Source of the DNA: Orthonyx spaldingii
Taxonomy: Eukaryota; Chordata; Aves; Passeriformes; Orthonychidae
Direction: 5' to 3'
Assembly: GCA_013397795.1 (NCBI GenBank)
Contig: VZTJ01000748.1
Coordinates: forward strand, 1,904,648-1,968,647
Length of the DNA stretch: 64,000 nt
Made by a program: the position numbers and the translations under genes. Below the pieces are notes generated by a model. It saw only the letters and a list, made by a program, of their open reading frames with translations. It was not told the origin of the DNA and searched no databases. Below are positions 52,400 to 64,000 of this stretch, in pieces; positions within the stretch are counted from its first letter, which is position 1, and the number at the start of each line of letters is the position of its first letter.

Positions 52400-52870
52400 T
52401 ACCAGACATGTAGCCTGTCCCAGCTCCCCTTCCCCATCCTTGTCCAGTTTTTCTTTTGCATTTTGTCAACTTTTTCCTTTTCCTGCCTTGTTTTGTGCAC
52501 TGCCTAGAGATCCCTGGCTCCCTTCCCTGCCTGTTGCACTTGCTCTCCCTCCTGTTTTGGGCCCTTGTCCCAGTCTGCTCCTTCGTCTCCCTCGGGTCTG
52601 GCATTTGTCCCTGCTGCTCTCCAGATGCACTCCTTTCGCTTCCTTGCTGCCCGGGTGCCGGCAGCCCGGCCATGGCCAGCACAGGAAAGATGGACTCCCT
52701 CTGCTCCGGGGCCTGGCCCTGCGCCAGAGCCTGGGCCTGCTCCAGTTGGGCAGCCATGGAAATGAAAGGAGCCTTGGGCTCCTCTGTTCCCAGTCTGGCG
52801 CGTGCTCGCCCGCTCTGTGGGCAGTCATTGGGTTGCCCACTGGGAAAGTGCAGCATGCTCAGCAAGGAGA
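52400..52870 (+). other. Intronic GC-rich patch with overlapping ORFs
   Basis: A pyrimidine-rich, then CpG-containing patch stands out from the AT-rich intron, with about ten CpG within 52650-52820. It is open in several frames on both strands, as expected for GC-rich DNA with few stop codons. An ATG in good context (gccATGg, 52672) opens 74 codons on + (MASTGKMDSLCSGAWP) to 52896. I recognise no family. It could be a minor intronic promoter, an unclassified repeat, or compositional noise. Confidence 0.3.
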
Positions 52871-55800
52871 GACTCCTGGGAGATCCTGGTTATTGACTCT
52901 CTAAAGGTCTTTGCCTGCCATGAATGTGCTGTATGCTACCATCGGATATGGGTATGAAAAGTGATTTCCGTGTTCAGCATAATCTAAAGTTACTTGAGAC
53001 TCAGGAGCCAAGTAAGGAATATGAGGAGTATAGGATGTTCTCCAAGGGAAGGAAGAGCAATCTAATACCCAGTGTGCCTGTTTTGCCCAGCACAGCAGTG
53101 TCCTCTGTCGTGCTGCTTTTTTGTGAACCTTGTAGTGAGTGAGAAGACCTGTTAAAATCTTCCAGGCACATTCACGTTGGATTATTTGAAATGTATTATT
53201 TATTATGTCCCTCTTTCTGCTTGATCTTTCACTGTCAGCTTCTGCCTCTTGATATCTGAATTTTAAAAAAGGATCTGAGTCCTACACCTCTCTGTCTTGC
53301 TTGGATTGTAAGGGCTGTTTTGGAGTGCTGCTTCCAATGACATTTCAAGGAGGTCAGTGCAGACTGGTGGATCTCTCTGGCAGTGTTTCTGCTTTCTCTC
53401 CTTGCCAATGCTGCAAGGAAGAGAACAGAACAAGAGAATTGGTGCTTTCCACTGTCCCCTTTAGTAGTAAAAGTACAGATTCCACAGATAATGCTTTTTC
53501 ACACCTCCAAGCAGGTGAGTAATTAGTTTTGAGATGTAAGGAGAAACCACAGGAATGTAATCTGTACTGAAACTGGTTTGTTGATAAAGAGATAATGGTG
53601 TGGTTGAACAGGAAAGCCCTTCTCTAGGTGCAGCTTGTAAAGCTTTCTCTAATAGTGCTATGCTTTGGACTGATTTATGTCAGTTTTCCTTGTGAAGTAA
53701 GTTACAGTGGGAAAAGATGTTTATTCTGCAGACACAGCAGCACCTCATACAGCTACATTTGTCTTATGTGAAGATCCACCCTTGTCTGTCTTCATGCAGC
53801 TTATATAATACTTACATTTTAGCCAAATATAAAATGAGGATGTACCTGTGGCAACTCGGGTATCTCTCACAGTATCTCTGATAGCGCTTTGCAGAATAAA
53901 TGCAGTGTTATCAATTATCTAAAGACACAAAAGTACCCTATCTTGAAAGATAGGGAGAGCTGCCATAGGACAGACAGTGTCTGGACTGTGATGCTCATCA
54001 TGGGGAGAGTCTTTCACTGATTCAAGTATTTGCACAAAGAGAAATGGGTTAGGAACCTAAGGAAGTTTGAAAGTATTGCAATAATTTTTAAAAGAAGTTT
54101 TGAAGGGAGAATAATGGCATAATTTTAAAACACTCTAGAGTATTCAAATCTGAATATTATACAATCACACATCATGACCTATTTATATCCAGCAGGATGC
54201 AAATGAATATATTAAGTTGTTTCCTAAACAACAGTACACAAAGCAATTTTTTTCTTCATGGTACAAGTATTTCTTGCTGGTACTGTGTCATTATTAAGTG
54301 TGGTATTTCTTTGGTCAAGAAGAATAAAGGCTTATATAAAAAGACTTAATTAAAAAAACCCAAGCAAAACAATCATTGTATATTCAATTATAACAAGCAG
54401 TTTTACAAACTTATAAAAAGTCTCTTTTGGGAACAGACGTTTAAATATTTTAAAACGTCAGGAATTCTTTTCTGGTTTTATAGTGGGTTATATACTGAGC
54501 ACAGAACTGTGGCCATAAATATGTTTTTCCTGCTGCACAAGCTATGTAATAATTTTGTGGGAGCCTGATCACAAGCTTTGGGCATAAAGGAAACTAGTCA
54601 TGGCCATTATGGCCTCAATTTAACATGTTTGGATAGGCATCATCAGTGGCTGCCCAATGGTGAGCACTGATGTCATTGCCTCTGTGGTTTGGAGGCACTG
54701 GACTGTAGGGGTGCCTGCCCCTGGAATGAGCACAGCATGCGTGCTGCAGCTCCTGGGCTTCTGCTCCCTCCTCGTGCAGCACACCACCACCAGTGTGGGG
54801 GTACCTGACAGCTCTCAGCAGGAGAGAGAGCGGGGCCAGGCACACTGACCACGGCCTTTTGGTCCTCTGGTAGGGGTCTGTGGCTCAGGGCACGGAGAAG
54901 CTCCTCTGAAGGGCCTCTGAATGCCTGAATTAGTCTCTAGTGCTCAGCAGTTCTCTGGAGGATCTGGCTTGTATTTAGGCAGTGTGAACACCTCTACTGT
55001 ATGCTCATACTTGGTTCAGAGAAATAGCATTTCCCCTGAACTGTTTTATTTCTCAAAACCAGGACTGTATCAGATTTTCCCCCAACTGCTGAACGGTAGT
55101 ATTAATGTAGTGTGTTATTTATTTTTTTGACATATTTTTATTTCATGGAAAATGTCCACGTTATGCTTGAAGCTGGGTATGAGCTGCTGAATCCCTTTCA
55201 GAATTCTGTTAAATCTGGAAGTAAATCAGATTACTTTGTTCTACTATAAGCACATTTGGCTTGGCTTTCACATGAGGTGTTGTATGGGTGAATGAGCCCA
55301 GAGCACTCCAGCTGGTGCAACAGCTTTATTTATGCAGAGTGATGGCATGAAAGGGTTTTGGAAAATGCTTTTAATGGCTTCAGGATTGATTTGTACCACT
55401 ATTGAACCACCAAACTGCTTTAAGTTCTTACCCACTTTGCTTGTGTTTTCTAGTGACAAACTGTGGGCTCAGGTGATGACCCAGTTAATCAGGAGACTGT
55501 GCTGGTTGGAAACACAACAAATAGAGGTTTTCTTAGACTCTTGTTACATGCTCCTAGCATGTGGCAATAAAGCTTCCACAGTCTTTCTGTTCATAATGTG
55601 AAATATTTTTTTGCCCACATGATGATGCTTTTATATCTCAACTTTAAAATGCTTTAGATCTTCATAAAATGGTAACATGTACTTTCTCACTTCTACAACA
55701 CATTTTATCATCAGTGAAGGATTAGCTGGCTGATTTCAGCATGTATTTCATGCACTCTTTGCTCTTAATACTTTTTCCCTCATGGATTTTTTTAAAAAAA

Positions 55801-58308
55801 TCACATTTTGTTACTGGTGCAAGCATCTTGAATTTTACTTTTTCGTAGGTTTTAGTAACAGAATTGGCAGGTTATGCAAAATGGAAGGGGTGTCAATAAA
55901 TTGAGTATGTAAGTATATGATACGTAGCTTGCAGCTTCTTCCTGAACATAATTTCTTGTGCAGGCAGTTTTGTCAATGGGTTGAAAAACATCTCAGAAAG
56001 CAGGTTGGGAGTTTCACCGTGAGGAAGAAATAGCCTCGCCCTGGTCTGAGGTAAAGCAGAAATTTTGTAGAAAAGGTGTGGTCTTGTCCACGTGGGAAAG
56101 TAAAGTGTCAGGGAAGTATTTTCAATGGAAAACAGTGTTGAACTTCATGTAGAAGTATGTTATAAACATATAAACTATATGTTAAATAGGTAGTTAAATG
56201 GTGATGCAGTAAGTGGAAAGCAAGTGGGCAATATTTAATTCAAATTTTAACTTGTCTAATAGCAAATGAAGCATTTGTGTGGGAATACTTCCCTCTGGTC
56301 TGTTAAGGGATTCCTGGCTCCATAAGATCCCTGTTTTGCTCAGACTATGCCTTTGGATGTGAAGTGAAAACGTAGTTGTTCGGTGAGAGTCACTAATTGA
56401 GCAATTGGAGCTAATCATCCCCTTGGCTTAGCAGATGAAACACTAATTTTCCTCCCAGGAATAGCCAGAATTACCTGTTTGTACAGTGCCTTCAAGTTGG
56501 CTGATTTAAAACCTGAATTAAAAACTTTAAAATTGACTGTGTTGGTTTGAATATGATGTTGGCATTCCTGATTCAGGTAAGTGATGTTGATCATGGTACA
56601 GGGGTGCCAGGTAGGGGTAGTGAAGAACAAAGTGAAGGCAAGTCTTCAGAGGCTGGGAAACAGTCACAATCAGTCCAAAGAGTAACTTGTATGAAGAGGT
56701 TTCCGAGGAGCTGGTTTGAGAGGGTGAGTGTAAGAAGTTTTGCTTACTTAATTGCTCGCTTACATATGTACACTGGCTTTGCTTGCTTGTCTGAGATGCA
56801 AGGAGGAAGAAATATTTCTTGCCTGCAATGAGTTTCTGATGCAGTGTTGTCCAGAAACATAACACATAGTGAATCAATATGTGTACTGATTCTTTCAATA
56901 TCATTGATGGCCATCAGAAGTAATTGTAACGTTGTGGGTTGAAATAAATTATTTGTAGACCAGATTGGCTTGATTCACAGAGCAATCTGTATATGTGCCT
57001 AAGGGAGGAAGTTTTTCACAGAAGCAATTGGGAAAGCATAGATTTATCTATTGCTGCTCTTGTTGATATACTGGCAGGTGTGTGGCTGAGGAGAAAAGAT
57101 AGCGCACATCAGATTTGTGCAGGATGGGACCGTTTTTTGCTGACATCTGGCAGAAGAATTGGAATCTGGGACAGCTGCTAGTGCCACAGAATTGCAGACA
57201 GTTTTAGGACCTGAATGCAATGAAGATAAATGAGCTCCAGTTGGAAGCTGCATGGCCTTAAAGTCAGAAACTAATGTGGGCACTCTGCTGTACTGATAGG
57301 CTTGCAAGAGTTGGTTTTTGACCTATACAGTCATAAATGCTCATTATTCTGGACTTCAGGCATTATTGGCATACTGAATAGTTGGAGTTTTTAAAGTTTT
57401 GTGTTACTGCTTAGGTCCCTAAATTTGACATTGGTTTCAGGCTCTAGCTAGTTTGGTGTTAACAACTAAGTGTACTCTATTGCTTTACAAACCTGAGCAC
57501 TTAGTCTGCCCATCTGCATAACCATCCCATGGAAACTGAGTCAAGACAGTGTTATTTAGAGATTTTCAGAGTCTGACCAAGATAGGCAACTTTGTGGGCT
57601 CTCTTCATTTTCAGTACAGGTGATGATTTTATTCTTTTAGGGATAGTCTTGCATAGTTGAGGGAATTTCTTACTGCTGCAAATTTTGAGAAGTCTACAGA
57701 ATGCTGAAGAATCTGATTCTGAGACTGGCTTCTGCAGGTCTCTGTCTAATTTTTGGTAGGCAACCATGGTGTTTTCTTGATCAGGCAGGTTTTTCAAGGT
57801 TAATTTTCTGCATCCTCAGGGACAGGAAAAAAAAAAAAGAAATCTGTGTTTAGAAATTAAGCCTGGTTAAGGACCTCACCCTCCATCCTCTTTTCCACTG
57901 ACTGTACAGGGGGCTAGACATGAGCTATCTTCTTGCTGATCTTCGTGACCATACCTCACCTAGCGCTTCTGACTTCATGAAGCAGCCATCGCTTACAATG
58001 TTAACTTTTTTTTTGTTTTGAGCTAGAAGACAGCCTAATGGTACAGAAAAACTGAATTTTTATTGGCTTCCTTCTCTATCTGAGTATTGTGGATGTGAGC
58101 AGAAAGCACAGATGAGAAACTGAACACAAATCCCTGCAAGGTTTCCTTTAAGAGTGAGTCAAACTTAGTCTGCTGGGTGCAAACAGAGAAACAGACACCC
58201 AGCACCTGTGTCTGTACCACTGCCCTTCAAGCTTGAGCTATTTTTCTATTAAGAACTTTTCCCATTTCTTTCCTTCAGCAAAAATGTTGGATTTTATCAA
58301 AGAAATTA

Positions 58309-58374
58309 TATGTTGGACTTCACTGATCCTTTTAGGTTCCTTCCAAGACAGAATATTCTATAATTCTGTGATTT
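58309..58374 (+). repeat. CR1 LINE 3' terminal fragment
   Basis: A short diverged stretch with 'tgttggacttcactgatcc', 'ggttccttccaagac' and a terminal ATTCTATAATTCTGTGAT-type tail fits the last about 65 bases of a sense CR1. Confidence 0.75.
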
Positions 58375-61300
58375 ACATGAATAACTTGAATTTTTTAAAT
58401 CATCATATTTGCTTTGTATGAGTCTGCCAGGGACTTGCGGAAGTTAACCAGGGTAATGTTTCACAGTATAAAAACCTGAACTGCATTGGCCCTCTGTCTG
58501 CTTCCTGTCATTTCAGGCTGAGTTTTAGTTTCAGTCTTCCTGGTCCTGTTGCCTAGTTATTTTATTATGATTTTTAATATAGGTTCAAAATACTTGATTT
58601 CATTTTTATGGTAATTCTGATGTAATAATGAAAAGGCAGCGTCATTGGCAATTTATGCTGCATGTATAGAATTTTCTCTTACCAAAGGTGTGCAAGTCTG
58701 CTGTGTGCTTTTGATAGGGCTATACTCACACCATCCCACTGTGCCTCAGGCTTGCCCACCTTTAAGAGGAGTGTACTGAGCACTGTGTTTCCTTCTGTTT
58801 CATGCTGTGGAAAGGAAAACAAAAGAAGTGGAGAGGGCCTAGATATGTGGTAGCATTCTCCCCCACAACAAGAGTCTTCAGGCTTCGGGAGCCTCTTGCA
58901 TGAAATTCTGCGTGCTTGTCTGACCTAAAGAGCAGAGTAGTTGGGAGATCAGAGTGGCATCTATTCCAACATGAGGTCTGCTCTCATTTCAGTCAGTGGC
59001 TTATTGCTTCTATTTTCCTCAGTATTTTGTTATTTTTGCAGCCCTTTATTCCTGCCCCCATCTTCCCTGCCCCAACCCCAACAAGTGTTGTTTATACTTG
59101 CAGCTGCCTTTAGACTAAGTAGGTTTGATACTTTTTTCATCCTGCCAAAGAAAAATATGTGGAAATTTTAATTGGCCAGAACCTTTCCGATGCTATAAAA
59201 TGTGCCTGCTTTGAACATGGAGAACTAAGGCGGCTTTATGCTGAACCACATTGTGGCCTTTGTCCAGCTACTGCATAAGTATACACAGACCATAAATTTT
59301 TAATCTAAGCATTTATTATCTGTATAAAAGGGTTATTAATGTGTGATTAGAACAAAACAACATCCCCTAATCTATCTAATGGCAGTTGTAAGGGCTTTTT
59401 TTGCCTTCCAGGTGCTGTAAGTAGAGAAAGCTTGAGTCAGCCCAGTGGCTTGACAGCAGCTGGCTGGGCTTAGCTCACCCTGGCCTTGGGTTTCCCAGCC
59501 TGCCGAGAGCTGATTTAATTTGCTAACCCAGCCAAGAGCAAAACACCGAATTGTTTTCTTTCGAGTTAGAGAGGTGCAGTGGCTCAGTGCATGGCATCAG
59601 GCAGGACTGTATTGGGTGGGAGCTGGGAAGGAGCAGAAGGGGACAAGGCTCTTCCATGGGCAGCTCAGAGTCTGCTGTCTCAGTAACTTCTCCCCTCGCA
59701 CAGGTTAGGTTGCAGGTTTGTTCTCTGCAGCAGACTCTCTTCCATCTTGCAAGAGCTACAGCACTGCTGAGAAGGGCACTGACATTTAGTGAACCTGCAG
59801 CAGGAACAATAGACTTTATTTTGGTCCTGGGTTTCAACAGCTGTCAGAAGGAGCAGGCAGAAGCTCTTAATTTTGAGAGTTCAGATGAGTTCTTTTTTGT
59901 TTGCCACTATCTGCTCCTGTACTGCTTGTCTACTTCCACGTATGTTTTGCTTAGAGCTGCATATGTTAGAATCTGGTGGCTGCTTCTCTTTCTTCTTCAT
60001 TAATACATTCCTGAATTTACTGTTGTCTTTCTAGTAGAGTATCTTTGAATTTCTCTATTATTTTTTCTAACCTGATCTATCTCTTCATCGTGACAAACAT
60101 CAGCTATCTTAATCCCCTCAGATTTGCTAAATGTTTGCTTAATACTCTTCTCTTGCCTTCTGTGACCTTAGTTCACTGTCTCCTGCATCAGAATGATGCA
60201 GAAAAAGGTATGCAGCATGACTGATGTGCTGTGTTATTTTAGAGAGGGTAATTTTTAAGGCCTTTTACATAAAGTTATAGTAAAAATATTATGGTCATGT
60301 TATGCCAGCAGCATAGTGGGACTAGTGTCATGCAAAAAACCTCCTTAAATAACTTTCAGTGCAGCATGCTGATGTTTAGACTTCTAGGTTAAAAAAAATG
60401 AAAGGTCTGCTTTTAATTTTCTAAGTAGCAGATGCTTGTGATCAGGGTGGCCAATAATTCTTAGATCTTTGCTTCCAAGGAAAGCGTGCATGTATAACTA
60501 AATGGTTCAATATATACATGTAAAACAAGAATGTCTATATTACTAACTGTTAATAATAATAAAAAAATTCTCAACTGTATATATGGAATGGTTTTGCTTG
60601 TATCTTTCCTCCATGATTTTTTGGCTCCTAAATTTGAGTGGTTTTTATGTGTTTCATTAAGCTTATTGGCCTGTCTGATTGTGTGCGTGGTCCACTAGGT
60701 CACCTAGTCAGAAGAACATTAATAGAACGGTTCCATGTCTGTAATATTTCCTTGTATTGATTATTTAATGGTATCACTTGAACTGACTGGATTGATTCCT
60801 ATATTTATGATTTAATGGAAAGAACATAACCAAAAACTTCTGTAATAACACAGCAGTTGTAGACGTCCTGTCTGTCCTCTTGGTGCTGGTGTATGTGGTG
60901 ACTTCAGAAGAGCTCTTAAAACAGCTTTGGCATTAATATGAACATGGACCAGAATCTTTGTGCACTTCTATACTGGGTACCTGTGTTACCTTTTTAGATG
61001 ATCCTGTGTGCTCCATACACAGGTAAATCAGATTTATTTATAAAGGGGCCTGGAGTCTTTCTATGTAGAACTTGGTGTCTTTTCTTCTGGAGTTCCTGCC
61101 TCCAACTGCAGCTTTCTTGTTGGCACTGCTTGTCTTGCAAAAAGATTTAATTTAATTAATTTTAAAGAATAAGATAAATGTAGATTTTTAGATTGCAATG
61201 ATAATTGAGGGAAAATTTGCCTCTCTGCTAGTGGTTGACATGGACTCGGGTAGATTTCATTGGTATCTCTTCAGGCTTGATGGGCAGGTTAGTGCCCAAT

Positions 61301-61680
61301 ATTTGCTAAAACTTGCCTGCTTTTTTTTTGTTCTCCTTCACTTGTGCCTGTTCAGCTGATATTTAGAAGTGTGGGATCCGTAATTTTTAATTCCCTTCCT
61401 TCTCCGCTAACATTTCTTTTAATCCAAGTGCTGTTTTAAAGTTTTTTACGCCTGGGTATTTGCTGTGTAAAAAAATCTGTGGGAACAGATTAGTCAGGAC
61501 GTGGAAGAGTAATGTGTAGTAATAGTTTATCCTGCCAAAGACAGTGCTGTTTTTATTCTATCCTTATGGTGGGAACTGGTGTCTTATTACCTGTCACTGC
61601 TCTTTATAGTATCCTGCAGAACTGGTGATGCATTCACTAATACATAGGCTGTCTTGTGCTTCCCTTTTTTTCCCATATAG

Positions 61681-61917
61681 GCTTCTCAATTATTGTAACC
61701 TCGGAGTTAAAGCCAGGCAGTGATTGGCAGTACTCTTCTTATGCCTCTGTTCAGCTGGAAAGTTACATTTCCATTTGTGCCCATCTGTGTGTTACATGTT
61801 TTGGTCATTGATCACCCTATAAAAGTCATGCAGAATGAAAATGCATTTACCAAGAAAGATCAATGGACAGTAGCAGTGGGTTTCATCAGAAATCCAGCTA
61901 GCGTGTCAAAATGCAAG
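61681..61917 (+). other. Candidate extra FARP1 5' UTR exon
   Basis: A strong pyrimidine tract (tccctttttttcccatatag) ends at 61680 and a donor-like gtagga follows 61917, enclosing 237 bases. The segment has early stops, then an ATG at 61741 opening 59 codons up to the donor. Spliced to the FARP1 coding exon at 62733 that frame would stop at once, so it could only act as 5' UTR with an upstream ORF. It lies about 0.8 kb before the FARP1 ATG exon. There is no evidence beyond splice-site quality. Confidence 0.2.
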
Positions 61918-62732
61918 GTAGGAAAAGTGAAATAAAATTCTAATGTGATGTATAACATTCAACAAGTAAAACTAATGGTACTTCAATTAAAAAAGAAGGT
62001 TCAAAGTTGTGCCAAGTAATGAAGAATTTCTCGATCAGTGTTGGCTTTTTTTCTGGCCTTCCCAGTAGCGTGTCCTCACAGTCCTTGGCTCATCAGTGGG
62101 ATCAGGCCAGGCCCCAGGTCTAGAGCAGCTCTGATCCCCAAAGTAAACAAAATATTTGGGCTGTCTAGTTGGTGTCATCTTGCACCCCTCAGCTTTCCTG
62201 CTTTGCAGACCCTTATCAAAGTGGCAGCTGCAAAGGGCCAGAGAAGGCTGGAAGGAAAAAGTGCTGATATAGCCAAGAGGGAATCATGGTCAGCAAGTGC
62301 TGAGTTGTCCCACCTGCTCTTCTCACCTTCCTACCTTCTCTGGGAATCCTGTCTGGGGCTGATAACAGCCTGATTCATACATAAATAAAAATTTACATAA
62401 TTAATTGAAGTCAGGGTTCTGTCATGCTCTGTTTCCAATATGGTCTTGTTTACTTTTCCAGGAGAAAAGGAATAATTTTCCCTTGTACAGTACTGTAGCC
62501 TGTCTATTAGCCTTACCCCCAGGAGTTGATTAGCCTGTGTATTTTGAAAAGTATAAAGTTTGCCTGATTTTCTTGTCTTCATATGAGACATTAAGAAAAA
62601 AATGTAATGGCTCTTACTTTTTGTTAATGGTCATATGGTTTACCAGCTGTAAGCATATATACCATAATTCTTATGTGCAGAACATCTTCTTTATGAGTGA
62701 TATGGTCTTCTTTGCCCTTATTCTTTTATCAG

Positions 62733-62928
62733 ATATAAGAAACGTGTTTCCCTAAACATGGGTGAAACAGAGCAGAGACCAACAGCAGGATCCCGCTTAG
62801 GAGCTCAGGAAAATGCTGGGATCAGTACTTTGGAGCATGGACAGAAACCACCTATGACACCTCCAGGAAAACTTGTCTCTATCAAAATTCAGATGCTGGA
62901 TGACACACAAGAAACTTTTGACATTCCG
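62733..62928 (+). CDS. FARP1: FARP1 first coding exon (ATG at 62758)
   Basis: FARP1 is a Rho-family guanine nucleotide exchange factor with an N-terminal FERM domain, a central DH (RhoGEF) domain and two PH domains. It acts at the plasma membrane, notably in dendrite growth and synapse formation. This exon starts after a clear acceptor (ttcttttatcag) with 25 bases of 5' UTR. It encodes 57 codons from the ATG at 62758 and ends in phase 0 before the strong donor gtaagg. The N terminus MGETEQRPTAGSRLGA, the segment with STLEHGQKPP, and GKLVSIKIQMLDDTQETFDI match the vertebrate FARP1 start as I know it. The last part is the first strand of the FERM F1 lobe. The ATG is chosen because it matches that N terminus and follows an in-frame stop (TAA at 62752-62755 region). 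The remaining exons of a protein of about 1,045 residues lie downstream of the window. Confidence 0.95.
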
Positions 62929-64000
62929 GTAAGGATGTGGAGGTTGGGCTGGCTAAAGATTATTCAGGCATTTCTGAAAATGCTTGTTCTCAAACCAGTT
63001 CTCTTTTTATTTCAGCTGTGGTTCTTTGGCTAATGAATTTGCATTGCAGAGAAAATGGCTGTTGTGTATATCTGCATTAAATAGATGATGGTGCAATAAA
63101 ATATCATTAAACAGGAAAGTGAACTGTAGATTACAGTTATTCATTCCATTTCTGTTTGAACAGAAAGGTTCAGGAGACGTTAAAGTCCTTAGTAGGTTTT
63201 TTTCTTCAAATATTACATCAGTGGTTTCCTCTACTTTCTGAACAGTTGATGTGTTTCCTTGCTGCTGTTTTCCTCTTGATCCAGTAAACTGTAGATCTAT
63301 ACAGATTTTTTTGTCTTTTCCTCTGGCAAGTCCTTAGGATAGTAACTCAAAATCATCAAAGTTTTCAGTAATTTATATCCCTCTTACACGCACTGAGTGC
63401 TCTCACACAAGTTAGGTGCAAGGAAAGAAGAAAAGCAGTCTCATCTAAAGTTTCTCTGTACCCCATTGAAATTAATCTAGGTTTGCCCTTGCCAAGGAGA
63501 CAGAGTTACTACTGCTTTTGTGTGTGTTTGTGATCAGTAGAATCAGTTTGAATTAGTTTTGATATCAAGACTGATCCAGTTTCACACGATTTATCTGTTA
63601 GTAGCCACTAATGATTTTAACATGCCATGCTTACACAATTAACATGTAAGGTGGTTGGACACTGTTGCTGTTATGGAAGTGTACTGGAATGTATATTTTT
63701 CAAAGTCTTCAGGGTTCAGTGAATAGGAAAGTGGAAACCTGGGTTCAAATTTCATCCTTTGTTACTTGCATTTTCTGTAGCTATGGTAATTTCCGTGCCT
63801 TCATTGGCTCTGTTTTCCCTTCTGTAAAATGGAGGATCACCAGCAAGATACAGAGGTCTTTGACATATAGCCCCTTGGAAAAATGTTATCCCTGTGTTAA
63901 TATGAAGGAATTCTGATTAGGAAAATTATCATTAAAAAATGATACCTGTTCATGAGGTTTTGTTTGTCTGTTTTCTGTGTGTACATGCACACACTTGTTG
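62929..64000 (+). other. FARP1: FARP1 intron 2, start
   Basis: AT-rich intron sequence after the donor gtaagg. No exon, repeat or RNA gene is recognisable up to the window end. Confidence 0.85.

Larger units (their letters stand above)
42827..62732 (+). other. FARP1: FARP1 intron 1, second part
   Basis: Mostly AT-rich intron. It holds a minus-strand CR1 near 52.1 kb, a plus-strand CR1 end near 58.3 kb, C runs at 48714-48723 and 52267-52280, a TG-rich stretch near 50445-50463, a GC-rich patch at about 52.4-52.87 kb and a candidate 5' UTR exon at 61681-61917. The longest open frame without N (49412-49954, 180 codons, not ATG-initiated) has no recognisable domain. Confidence 0.75.

Noticed and set aside
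1..64000. CRISPR arrays, operons, prophage or LTR retrovirus
   Set aside because: No regularly spaced repeats, no bacterial gene organisation, no paired LTRs and no retroviral protein motifs were seen. The window is spliced vertebrate DNA.

Overview
This is a vertebrate nuclear window, most likely from a bird. Two genes whose neighbouring order and orientation match other vertebrates lie head-to-tail on the + strand: the 3' end of IPO5 (importin-5) and the 5' end of FARP1 (FERM, RhoGEF and pleckstrin domain protein 1). The interspersed repeats I can recognise are all short 3' fragments of CR1 LINEs, the dominant repeat of avian genomes. There are no SINEs, L1 elements, LTR elements or bacterial-type genes that I can support. 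The sequence is AT-rich apart from one CpG island, one IPO5 exon and one intronic patch.

Layout. 1-217 is a CR1 fragment in an IPO5 intron. 381-8926 carries the last five IPO5 coding exons, with canonical splice sites and phases that join into one open frame of 266 codons plus a stop. From 8927 comes IPO5 3' UTR with several possible poly(A) signals, then about 14 kb of AT-rich intergenic DNA. That DNA has a CR1 fragment near 22.2 kb and a few exon-like ORFs of unknown meaning. About 23.43-24.86 kb is a dense CpG island, interrupted by a 388-base assembly gap (24009-24396). It is the inferred FARP1 promoter and noncoding first exon. The large FARP1 intron 1 (about 38 kb) follows, with two further CR1 fragments, simple repeats and a GC-rich patch near 52.7 kb. 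The first FARP1 coding exon is 62733-62928, with its ATG at 62758. The window ends in intron 2.

How the genes work: IPO5 is a nuclear import receptor that carries ribosomal proteins, histones and other cargo in a Ran-dependent way. FARP1 is a membrane-associated Rho-family guanine nucleotide exchange factor in neurons. They are neighbours by conserved synteny, not by shared pathway.

I did not find an exciting new system. The observations most worth a second look are the sharp GC3 difference between adjacent IPO5 exons, a tandem GGGAC repeat with G-quadruplex potential in the FARP1 CpG island, a candidate extra FARP1 5' UTR exon at 61681-61917, and weak exon-like ORFs between the two genes.
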